Source: Ruminococcus sp. (GTDB lineage Bacteria > Bacillota > Clostridia > Oscillospirales > Ruminococcaceae). Taken from it: a DNA stretch of 12,061 bases. Made by a program: the position numbers and the translations under genes. Under the pieces are notes generated by a model, which had not been told where the DNA came from, did no database searches, and saw only the letters and a list, made by a program, of their open reading frames with translations. The stretch covers positions 1 to 12,061 of the forward strand of contig JAFYET010000025.1 in NCBI GenBank assembly GCA_017544125.1. Reading direction: 5' to 3'. Below, piece after piece: positions 6,092 through 12,061 of this stretch (positions are counted from its first letter, which is position 1; each line of letters begins with the position of its first letter).

Positions 6092-6096
6092 TTTGC

Positions 6097-6115
6097 TCAC
6101 CTCCCTTGCAGGAGG
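6097..6115 (-). promoter_or_regulatory. Shine-Dalgarno of the toxin, sequestered in a hairpin and target of the antisense RNA
   Basis: In the toxin mRNA CCTCC (6115-6111) can pair with GGAGG (6104-6100) across a 6-base loop, hiding the ribosome binding site in cis. The same site, extended to GGAGGTGA (6104-6097), is perfectly complementary to TCACCTCC in the antisense RNA. Cis occlusion plus trans blocking would keep the toxin silent, as in known type I systems. Confidence 0.6.
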
Positions 6116-6155
6116 AAGATTTGACCGCCTACGCTGTGGTGCAGACACCCTTGAT

Positions 6156-6184
6156 ATAATACCATAAAAACAAACACTTGTCAA
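6156..6184 (-). promoter_or_regulatory. Promoter of the small toxin gene
   Basis: On the minus strand TTGACA (6184-6179), a 17-bp spacer and TATTAT (6161-6156) with TGG as extended -10. The predicted start near 6149 gives a leader of about 58 bases and an mRNA of about 185 bases. Confidence 0.85.
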
Positions 6185-6192
6185 TACAAACC

Positions 6193-6221
6193 ACGCCCTC
6201 CTGCGCTATGCAGGAGGGCGT
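6193..6221 (-). terminator. Terminator hairpin after the second M23 gene
   Basis: A perfect 12-bp stem ACGCCCTCCTGC (6193-6204) / GCAGGAGGGCGT (6210-6221) with a 5-base loop, 35 bp past the stop of the leftward M23 gene. On the minus strand it is followed by GGTTTGTATT, a broken T-run, so efficiency is uncertain. It also insulates the toxin promoter, whose -35 begins 8 bp further on. Confidence 0.65.
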
Positions 6222-6230
6222 TATCTTACT

Positions 6231-6256
6231 TCTTACCTCTGACCTCTTACCTCTGA
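6231..6256. repeat. Short direct repeat, 12 bp with 14-bp period
   Basis: TCTTACCTCTGA at 6231-6242 and 6245-6256, with a partial third unit TCTTACT at 6224-6230. It lies between the stop codon of the M23 gene and its terminator hairpin. No function is evident. Confidence 0.6.
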
Positions 6257-7642
6257 TCAATACTGCACAAAAGACAGCGGGTCCATATAATTTCCGCCGT
6301 AGCGAAGCTCAAAGTGCAGGTGAGGTCCCAAGGAATAGCCGGTGGTGCCGCTTATGCCTATCTTATCGCCCTTGTTTACCAGCTGACCCACAGCCACCGT
6401 CGGCTCGGTCAGATGACCGTAGAGGGTGATAAAGCCGTTGCCGTGGTCTATGACAACATAGTTGCCGTAGCCCCCGCCGCAGCCGCAGCTGCCGTCTTTG
6501 GGAACGTTGTGGGTGCAGGTGTTGTTTGCGATAACTACCCTGCCCCCCTCAGAGGCTACTATATCACTGCCCATGCTTGCGCCTATATCCGTGCCCTTAT
6601 GGGTAGTGCCCCAGCGGGGACCCACGCCCGAGGTGACCTGCTTTGTTGACGGGCAGGGCCAGCCGAAGTTATACAGGCACTCGCCCTTTTTCTGCTCGTC
6701 CTCATCTGCTTTCTTTGTCTGCTCCTTAGCCTGCGACGACCAAAGCTCACGCAGCTTCTGTATGGCTGCAAGCTCTGTCTGCATACGCTGTGTCTCGTCT
6801 GCCGTGTCGCCGTATTCGTCCTCTTTCAAAAACTCCGACAGCTTGTCGGCATACTGTGATTTTTCTGAGTTGAGTATCCTGTTCTGCTTGTCGAGCTTTT
6901 CTTTGAGTTCCTTTGATTCCTGCATAGCAGCGGTGCTCTTCTGGTAAAGCTCATCAAGATACTGCTTTTTCTCAGCAAGCGAGTCATACTGCTGCTTGTA
7001 TTCGTCCTTTTGCCCCTCAAGCTGCTTTTTCTGTGCGTCGTAGTCGTTTTTCAGCTTGACAAGGCGGTCAAGCTCGTTCCTGTCGTGGTCAGCCACACGC
7101 TCTATAAGCTCTGTGCGCATTAGCATATCGTAAAAATCATCAGCCCCGAGGAGTACATCTGCATAGCTGTCACTGCCTGCAATATAAAGCGCCCGCAGCC
7201 TGCCCTTGAAATCCTCGATACCGGTGTCTATCTCCTGCTGCTTCTGATCGACAAGCGCCTGCTGGGCGGCTATCTGCGATTCAAGCTCGTTTATGTAGTT
7301 GGTTATCACGTTTATCTCTTCATTCAGGGAATTTATGCGCCTTGTGATATTTGCCTGTATCTTTGTTTCCTCGTCGATATTATCCTGAGCTTTCTTTATC
7401 TGCTCATCAAGCTCCTTTTGCTCCTTAGCTATCTCGCTTAAGCGCTCACGGTAGCTTTCCATATCCCTGACCTCGGTCTTATTGACAGCGCCCTCGCCCT
7501 CTTTTTCTGTTTCTTCGGGCTGTGCTGCCTGTGCCTCCTCCTCAGTCGCAAGGGTAGTAAGCCCCTCGCCGCCTATAACGCTTACAGACAATATCAGAGC
7601 AGCAGCCGCTGCAAGTATTCCCTTTAGCTTAAATGCTCTCAT
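6257..7642 (-). CDS. Second secreted coiled-coil M23 endopeptidase, paralogue of the gene at 4449
   Basis: A 461-residue exported wall hydrolase. Signal peptide (MRAFKLKG, hydrophobic 9-25), an acidic Glu/Ala stretch, a long coiled coil (about 55-310) and a C-terminal M23 domain (about 325-461). Zinc and catalytic residues: His348 and Asp352 (HKGTD), His410 (LYGHL), His441 and His443 (HLHFE). The hinge at about 143-187 is almost identical to that of the first paralogue (FKGRLRALYIAGSDSYADVL, then LGADDFYDML), and the same Cys insert CTHNVPKDGSCGC occurs in the M23 domain. It lacks the poly-Gln and acidic linker of the other copy. AAGGAG lies 7 bases before the ATG. It faces the first copy convergently across the toxin-antitoxin locus and lies 135 bp after the cls gene. 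It probably acts on the same FtsEX or alone in cell separation; which is unknown. Confidence 0.92.
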   Translation of the reverse strand: MRAFKLKGILAAAAALILSVSVIGGEGLTTLATEEEAQAAQPEETEKEGEGAVNKTEVRDMESYRERLSEIAKEQKELDEQIKKAQDNIDEETKIQANITRRINSLNEEINVITNYINELESQIAAQQALVDQKQQEIDTGIEDFKGRLRALYIAGSDSYADVLLGADDFYDMLMRTELIERVADHDRNELDRLVKLKNDYDAQKKQLEGQKDEYKQQYDSLAEKKQYLDELYQKSTAAMQESKELKEKLDKQNRILNSEKSQYADKLSEFLKEDEYGDTADETQRMQTELAAIQKLRELWSSQAKEQTKKADEDEQKKGECLYNFGWPCPSTKQVTSGVGPRWGTTHKGTDIGASMGSDIVASEGGRVVIANNTCTHNVPKDGSCGCGGGYGNYVVIDHGNGFITLYGHLTEPTVAVGQLVNKGDKIGISGTTGYSLGPHLHFELRYGGNYMDPLSFVQY

Positions 7643-7698
7643 TCTTTTGCTCCTTATTGGTTTTAGTCGTATGCTGTTTTATTGTTGTCGGGAGAACT

Positions 7699-7761
7699 CT
7701 TTTGAAAGTGCTTATTTCCCACTCTCTTTTTCTGAACATTTGCACTTGTTTTTTTCAAAAG
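7699..7761 (-). repeat. Inverted repeat in the leader of the second M23 gene
   Basis: CTTTTGAAA (7699-7707) and TTTCAAAAG (7753-7761) are perfect inverted copies, reinforced by GTGC (7708-7711) and GCAC (7742-7745) across a bulge. It lies in the 135-bp gap between the cardiolipin synthase stop and the M23 start. Could be an mRNA processing or attenuator structure or a protein site. No convincing promoter was found in this gap. Confidence 0.4.
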
Positions 7762-7777
7762 GGTTTCCCCAGGGCAA

Positions 7778-9343
7778 CTAAAGCAGCGGTGCGAAAAGAC
7801 CCAGCACGGCGCTTATCATGCGCTGGGCTATAGGGCGTGATGCGCACTCCTCGTAGGTGACTCTGTGGCAGCGGTTTTCAAACATATCCTCAAAATCCTG
7901 CTTGATATCGGCTATACACTCGCTGCCGTACATAAATGCCGCACACTCAAAGTGCAGATAAAGCGACCTGTAATCAAGGTTTATAGTGCCAACTACCGCC
8001 TTGACATCATCTGAGAGGAAGTTCTTGGCGTGGATAAAGCCGTCGCTGTATTCATATATCTTAACGCCCTTGGCGATAAGCTCTTTGTAAAATGACTGAC
8101 CTATGAGCTTGATATACCACTTATCGGGTATGCCGGGAACTATTATCCTGACATCGACACCGCTCTTTGCAGCATAGCAAAGCGCCGTCATCATCTCATT
8201 ATCGGGGATAAGGTAGGGGGTGGTGATATAGACGTAGTCACGGGCGTTGTTTATGATGTTCATATACAAAAGCTCACCTACGTTCTCATCATCAAGCGGC
8301 GAATCGGAGAAGGGCAGCACGAAGCTGTCGTCCTCAATGCCGAGGCGCTCGAAGGAAGCGGGGCGGTAGTTGTCATACTGCGCCACCGAGGGCTCGCCGG
8401 TTATCTCCCACAGCTGGAAGAACATCATCGTAAGGTTCCAAACGCCCTCGCCCCTGAGCATTACTGCCGTGTCCTTCCAGTGACCGAAGCGCTCCTTGCG
8501 GTTGATGTATTCATCGGCGATGTTAACACCGCCCGTAAAACCCGTGTGACCGTCAATAACCAAGATCTTTCGGTGGTCACGGTTATTCTGTATGGTGGTG
8601 ACAAGAGGGCGGAAGGGGTTGAAGACCTTGCAATCTATCCCCTCATTACGCAGCTTTCTGTCATATCTGTAAGGCAGCTCAGACTGAGTGCCCATGCCGT
8701 CGTAGAGAAGCCTTACCTCAACGCCTGCCTTTGCCTTTTCTACCAGTATCTGATGAATGGTATCCCACATATAGCCCTTGTCTATTATGAAATACTCCAT
8801 AAAGATAAAGTGCCTGGCAGCTTTAAGCTCCCTTACCATAGCTTCAAACTTTTCCTCGCCGAGCTTGAAGTAAGTCACTTCGGTGTTCTGATATATAGGG
8901 TAGCCGCCGTACACACGCATATAGTGGGCAAGGTTTGAAACGCTGCTGTCACGCTCTTCAAGCGCCTTTATGACACCTGCCTTTTGCTTTAAATAGGGCT
9001 TTGTGTTCTCGACCTTTTTGATAGAGAGGTTTCTTTCATAGCGGTAGCTTGACTGGAACTTAAGATATATAAACGCAAACGCCCCGAATATCGGGAATAT
9101 CAGTATAGGCAGTATCCACGCCAGCTTATATGCGGGGTTCTCGCCGGAATTTATGATATACATAACGGCGATAAGCTCAACTGCGATAAAGAAATAATAA
9201 ATGAACACAAACTGCCCTGCCAGCGATACAATTGCAAACACCATAAAGAGTATCTGCAAAAGCAGCAGGGCTATAACGATAAATTTCTGCGAAAAGACTT
9301 TATTAAACGTCTTTTTCGGCTCAAATTCCTTTTTGCGCTTCAT
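7778..9343 (-). CDS. cls: Cardiolipin synthase (phospholipase D superfamily)
   Basis: A membrane enzyme joining two phosphatidylglycerols into cardiolipin plus glycerol. It has 521 residues from the ATG at 9343, slightly long for bacterial Cls. Three N-terminal hydrophobic segments (about 21-43, 45-63, 74-93) anchor it. Both PLD catalytic motifs are complete: His257-x-Lys259-x4-Asp264 in HRKILVID and His438-x-Lys440-x4-Asp445 in HAKNFLSD, each followed by the expected Gly/Asn motif (GGVNIADEY; GTINLDYRS). I chose the ATG with AAGGG 7 bases upstream over a UUG five codons earlier that overlaps this site. It follows the zinc-ribbon gene by 65 bp, with a weak 6-bp hairpin (9371-9390) in the gap. 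The minor alternative is another PLD-family phosphatidyltransferase. Confidence 0.93.
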   Translation of the reverse strand: MKRKKEFEPKKTFNKVFSQKFIVIALLLLQILFMVFAIVSLAGQFVFIYYFFIAVELIAVMYIINSGENPAYKLAWILPILIFPIFGAFAFIYLKFQSSYRYERNLSIKKVENTKPYLKQKAGVIKALEERDSSVSNLAHYMRVYGGYPIYQNTEVTYFKLGEEKFEAMVRELKAARHFIFMEYFIIDKGYMWDTIHQILVEKAKAGVEVRLLYDGMGTQSELPYRYDRKLRNEGIDCKVFNPFRPLVTTIQNNRDHRKILVIDGHTGFTGGVNIADEYINRKERFGHWKDTAVMLRGEGVWNLTMMFFQLWEITGEPSVAQYDNYRPASFERLGIEDDSFVLPFSDSPLDDENVGELLYMNIINNARDYVYITTPYLIPDNEMMTALCYAAKSGVDVRIIVPGIPDKWYIKLIGQSFYKELIAKGVKIYEYSDGFIHAKNFLSDDVKAVVGTINLDYRSLYLHFECAAFMYGSECIADIKQDFEDMFENRCHRVTYEECASRPIAQRMISAVLGLFAPLL

Positions 9344-9408
9344 TTCCTTACCCTTCAAAACAAACGGTTATCCCCGCCTTATGACGGGGAATGGTTCTTT
9401 ATGTGGTT

Positions 9409-10095
9409 TTATACAAACATTCTCTCAGTGAGTATGTGAATAGTCCTTTCGTCCTTATACGGCGGGTCATCATCCACGGTAACGCAGACGACCTTATCGT
9501 CCTTAAAGACGTATTTATAGTGTGTGCCTTTCTTGTCGTCACCCTCAACAGTCACCTCGCCCGAGAGCAGGTCATAGCTCCACTCAGGCTCATCAAAGAA
9601 ATGCTCTGCCGCCTCGCCGAAGGTGGTGTAGCTCATCTTAAAGGGTGTCTGCGGCTCATAGACGAGCTTTTTCGCCTCACCCACCTTGAGCATATAAATA
9701 AGCATATACAAAAGCAGCAGTATGACTATCACCAGCACCGAAACAGCGATGATGAACTTAGCCTTGCCGTGTGACTTCTTTGCAGCCTTTTTGCTGCCTT
9801 TCTTGCTGCCTGCGGCGGGCTTTTTCTTTTTATGCTGCGGCATATCGGCAGGGCGCTTGGGGCGTGGCTGCCTTACCTCGGGCTCAGGCTCGGGTGGGGC
9901 TCTGTCAATTACCGCAGTGGACGTGGGCTTATGGGAATACACCCGTGAGCTCGTTTCAACATCGGGGGCAGGTCTTCTTGCCGAAACAGGCTCAGTGCGC
10001 AGGCGGGTGTTCTTTGTCACTATCTTTCCGCAGCTGGTACACAGCTTTGCCCCCTCGGGCAGCAATGCGCCGCAGTTGACACACCTATCGCTCAT
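9409..10095 (-). CDS. Zinc-ribbon single-pass membrane protein of unknown function
   Basis: 228 residues. The N-terminus is a short zinc ribbon with Cys5-x2-Cys8 and Cys19-x2-Cys22 (CVNCGALL...LCTSCGK). A disordered, Pro/Arg/Lys-rich linker (23-112) ends in a lysine-rich stretch, followed by one transmembrane helix (113-135, FIIAVSVLVIVILLLLYMLI). The C-terminal 93 residues have several aromatic and acidic patches and read like a small beta-rich domain (SGEVTVEGDDKKGTHYKYVF). The positive residues before the helix predict zinc ribbon inside and C-domain outside. The start has GAGGTGAGG a few bases upstream. It sits 40 bp after lexA and 65 bp before cls. I do not recognise the family beyond the ribbon. 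Similar layouts are common in Clostridia as uncharacterised envelope proteins. Confidence 0.8.
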   Translation of the reverse strand: MSDRCVNCGALLPEGAKLCTSCGKIVTKNTRLRTEPVSARRPAPDVETSSRVYSHKPTSTAVIDRAPPEPEPEVRQPRPKRPADMPQHKKKKPAAGSKKGSKKAAKKSHGKAKFIIAVSVLVIVILLLLYMLIYMLKVGEAKKLVYEPQTPFKMSYTTFGEAAEHFFDEPEWSYDLLSGEVTVEGDDKKGTHYKYVFKDDKVVCVTVDDDPPYKDERTIHILTERMFV

Positions 10096-10135
10096 ATGAA
10101 GACCTCACCTCGCTTTCTCAAATGCTCATACAGAA

Positions 10136-10744
10136 TTAAAAATACCTCATCATAGCCACAACTTTGCCGAGTATCTTTACCTCGTCAACGATTATAGGCT
10201 CCATAGTATCATTTTCGGGCTGCAATCTGTAATGACCCTTTTCCTTATAGAAGGTCTTGACGGTAGCTTCCTCGTCGTTTACAAGGGCAACAACGATATC
10301 GCCGTTGCTTGCCACCTCTGTCTGCTCGACGATGACGGTATCGCCGTCAAATATACCTATATTTATCATGCTCTCGCCCCTTACCTTAAGTGCGAAGAGC
10401 TTGCCTGAGAATTTCTTGTCAAGGCTCATGGTAAGGTAGCTGTCAACATACTCAATGGCAGTTATAGGCTTGCCTGCGGTAACAGTGCCGACAACGGGAA
10501 TAGATGTGGCTTTCTGATAGCCGGCTATCCTGATAGCACGGTTACAGTTGTTCTCACGCTCAAGAAGCCCCTTCTGCGAAAGGGTTATGATATACCTGTG
10601 GGCGGTGGAGGTGGATTTGAGCCCGAACTCCTCCTGTATCTCTCTTACAGTAGGTGCGAAGTTGTTCTCATCAACGTAATTCTTGATAAACTCAAATACC
10701 TTGCGCTCCTTATCGGTTATCCTCTTTTTTCTTGTCTGTTTCAT
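10136..10744 (-). CDS. lexA: LexA, SOS-response repressor and self-cleaving protease
   Basis: Represses DNA-damage genes and cleaves itself when RecA filaments form. 202 residues, normal for LexA. An N-terminal winged helix-turn-helix (about 10-65; APTVREIQEEFGLKSTSTAH) precedes the peptidase domain. The cleavage bond Ala90-Gly91 lies in VGTVTAGKP, the nucleophile Ser125 in GESM, and the general base Lys163 in ATVK, so autocleavage is intact. I chose the ATG at 10744 because AAAGGAAG is correctly spaced; the GUG nine bases earlier overlaps that site. It starts 18 bases after the murC stop, so it is probably co-transcribed with murC. I saw no LexA operator (GAAC-N4-GTTC type) in the visible non-coding DNA; any operator would lie in coding sequence or outside the window. 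Confidence 0.96.
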   Translation of the reverse strand: MKQTRKKRITDKERKVFEFIKNYVDENNFAPTVREIQEEFGLKSTSTAHRYIITLSQKGLLERENNCNRAIRIAGYQKATSIPVVGTVTAGKPITAIEYVDSYLTMSLDKKFSGKLFALKVRGESMINIGIFDGDTVIVEQTEVASNGDIVVALVNDEEATVKTFYKEKGHYRLQPENDTMEPIIVDEVKILGKVVAMMRYF

Positions 10745-10762
10745 TTTCGGCACTTCCTTTCA

Positions 10763-12061
10763 TCAGGCTTCTCTCAGCTTCTTTGCAAGTCTCTTGGCTA
10801 TCTTATACGCATCACCGCAGCCGAGGGTCATTATAAGGTCGCCCTCCTGCGCATTTTCATAAAGGTAATCTATGACCTGCCCGAAGTTATAGTCCTTCTG
10901 CTGTGCGGTCTGCTGGTCTACAACCTCATGGGGGGTCTTGAAATAAACACAGCCGTCTATCTTATCGCCGAGCATCTCGGTGTAGATATGGTGGGTGTTC
11001 TTTTCACGGCTGCCGAATATGTCGGTAAGCACGCACACATCTGCTATGCTCAGAGCCGACACGAAATCCTCCATAAGTATCTCTGTTCTCGAATAGGTAA
11101 AGGGCTGGAACACTGCTATCACCCTGTTGAAATCGAGCCCCTTTGCAGCCATGAGCGTTGCTGCAAGCTCATTGGGGTGGTGGGCGTAGTCATCGACTAT
11201 GGTAATGCCCTTGACTTCATCTATCTTTTCAAAGCGCCTCATAGCGCCTCTGAACTCTTCAAGGCCCTTTCTTATGCCCTCATAGGAAACGCCCACCTCT
11301 CTTACCGAGGCAATAGCTGCAAGGGCATTTAGCACGTTATGCTCACCGGGGACGAATATCGAGTAATCGCCCTGCTTCTCGCCCCTGACATAAAGCTCAA
11401 AATCAGTGCGCAGACCTTTCTTTGCGGTTATCTTTGCGCTGAATTCATTATCCTCACCGAAGCCGAAGGTGACAACACGCTTATCAAGCCCCTCAATGGC
11501 TTTAAGTGTGTTCTCATCATCGCCGTTCACCACAAGGCACTTTGAAGCCATTGCGGCGAATTTATGAAAGCTCTTGATTATATTTTCTAAAGTTCCGAAA
11601 TAATCCAGATGGTCGGCATCGACATTGAGTATAACTGCGATATCGGGTGAGAGCTTTAAAAATGTATCAACAAACTCGCAGGACTCGCACACCATAACAT
11701 CGCTGCTGCCTGCCCTGCCCGAGCCGCCTATTGCCTTTAGCTTGCCGCCGATAACGCAGGAAAGGTCAACCCCCTCCTCAAGGAGTATCTGCGTAGTCAT
11801 AGATGTGGCAGTGGTCTTGCCGTGAGTGCCCGAGATGCAGATAGCATTATCATACCAGCCTGTAACTATACCTAAAAGGTCTGAGCGCTCGATAACTGCC
11901 GCACCGCTGCGCTTTGCTGCAACGAGCTCGGGGTTATCAGCCATTATAGCCGCAGAATAAACGATAAGGTCAGCCCCTTCGATATTCTCAGCTGCCTGCC
12001 CCATGAACACCTTTATGCCCATTTTTCTTACTGCATCGAGCGTCTCCGTCTCATTATTGTC
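10763..12061 (-). CDS. murC: UDP-N-acetylmuramate--L-alanine ligase MurC (5' end cut by window edge)
   Basis: Adds the first amino acid, L-alanine, to UDP-MurNAc with ATP hydrolysis, a cytoplasmic step of peptidoglycan synthesis. The frame is open to the right edge, reading DNNETETLDAVRK before an internal ATG at 12022, so that ATG is not the start. About 35-40 residues holding the N-terminal glycine-rich nucleotide-binding segment are outside. 432 residues are visible, against a family size of about 455-470. Motifs seen: P-loop GTHGKTTATSM (GTHGKTT at 11830-11810), NVDADHLDYFG, the Mur ligase block DDYAHHPNELAATL, and FQPFTYSRTEILMEDF. The DDYAHHP form separates MurC from MurD, MurE and MurF. 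The stop is 18 bases before lexA. Confidence 0.95.
   Translation of the reverse strand, partial: DNNETETLDAVRKMGIKVFMGQAAENIEGADLIVYSAAIMADNPELVAAKRSGAAVIERSDLLGIVTGWYDNAICISGTHGKTTATSMTTQILLEEGVDLSCVIGGKLKAIGGSGRAGSSDVMVCESCEFVDTFLKLSPDIAVILNVDADHLDYFGTLENIIKSFHKFAAMASKCLVVNGDDENTLKAIEGLDKRVVTFGFGEDNEFSAKITAKKGLRTDFELYVRGEKQGDYSIFVPGEHNVLNALAAIASVREVGVSYEGIRKGLEEFRGAMRRFEKIDEVKGITIVDDYAHHPNELAATLMAAKGLDFNRVIAVFQPFTYSRTEILMEDFVSALSIADVCVLTDIFGSREKNTHHIYTEMLGDKIDGCVYFKTPHEVVDQQTAQQKDYNFGQVIDYLYENAQEGDLIMTLGCGDAYKIAKRLAKKLREA

Noticed and set aside
5985..6167. Rightward 60-residue frame over the toxin-antitoxin locus
   Set aside because: It is the antisense shadow of the peptide gene, starts inside the terminator hairpin and has no Shine-Dalgarno.
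6002..6184. 60-residue leftward frame with an in-frame start upstream of the 29-residue peptide
   Set aside because: Its start lies in the -35 box of the toxin promoter and has no ribosome binding site; the ATG at 6091 has GGAGGTGA correctly placed.
9371..9390. TCCCCG/CGGGGA hairpin between the zinc-ribbon gene and cls as a terminator
   Set aside because: Only 6 bp and followed by an interrupted T-run; kept as a possible weak attenuator, not called as a feature.
9391..9774. Rightward 127-residue frame opposite the zinc-ribbon gene
   Set aside because: The opposite strand has a clean zinc ribbon, transmembrane helix and ribosome binding site; this frame has none.
10598..11332. Rightward 244-residue frame over lexA and murC
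   Set aside because: It crosses the junction of two well-conserved leftward genes and is a pure shadow.

Overview
The window looks like chromosome from a Gram-positive anaerobe of the Clostridia, most likely a Ruminococcus-like member of the Oscillospiraceae. This is inferred from three things: the low-to-moderate GC coding style rich in AUA, AAG and GGC codons; the FtsEX and coiled-coil M23 peptidase set; and abundant small hairpin-rich repeats built on the unit AATGCATAATGC. No 16S or other decisive marker is present. Most of the window is core gene content: nucleotide salvage, cell division and wall remodelling, SOS regulation, cardiolipin synthesis and peptidoglycan precursor synthesis.

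Left part (1-4390). A nearly complete purine nucleoside phosphorylase gene runs leftward off the edge. It is divergent from a CdaR/PucR-type regulator gene, and both have good sigma-A promoters. Between the pnp promoter and the pnp ribosome binding site lies a 175-bp element with 34-bp near-perfect terminal inverted repeats, so the pnp leader RNA would be almost entirely that element. Directly after the regulator stop codon sits a second, unrelated 171-bp imperfect palindrome, then a terminator, then ftsE (UUG start) and ftsX with a 4-base overlap.

Middle part (4391-7642). A secreted coiled-coil M23 endopeptidase gene follows ftsX. It is preceded by a fragment of the first repeat family. A second, paralogous M23 gene faces it on the other strand. 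Between these two convergent paralogues is a compact module that I read as a type I toxin-antitoxin locus of Fst/par-like layout. A 29-residue hydrophobic peptide gene and a short antisense RNA are transcribed toward each other from two near-consensus promoters. They share one bidirectional terminator, and the antisense RNA carries an 8-base perfect complement of the toxin Shine-Dalgarno. This is the most interesting item in the window.

Right part (7643-12061). A leftward run, murC (5' end cut by the window edge), lexA, a zinc-ribbon membrane protein of unknown function, a cardiolipin synthase and then the second M23 gene, has short gaps and may be co-transcribed at least in part. The likely functional theme is the envelope: MurC makes the wall precursor, FtsEX gates wall hydrolysis by the M23 enzymes during septation, and cardiolipin synthase supplies septal and polar lipid. 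LexA is the one DNA-damage regulator in this company.
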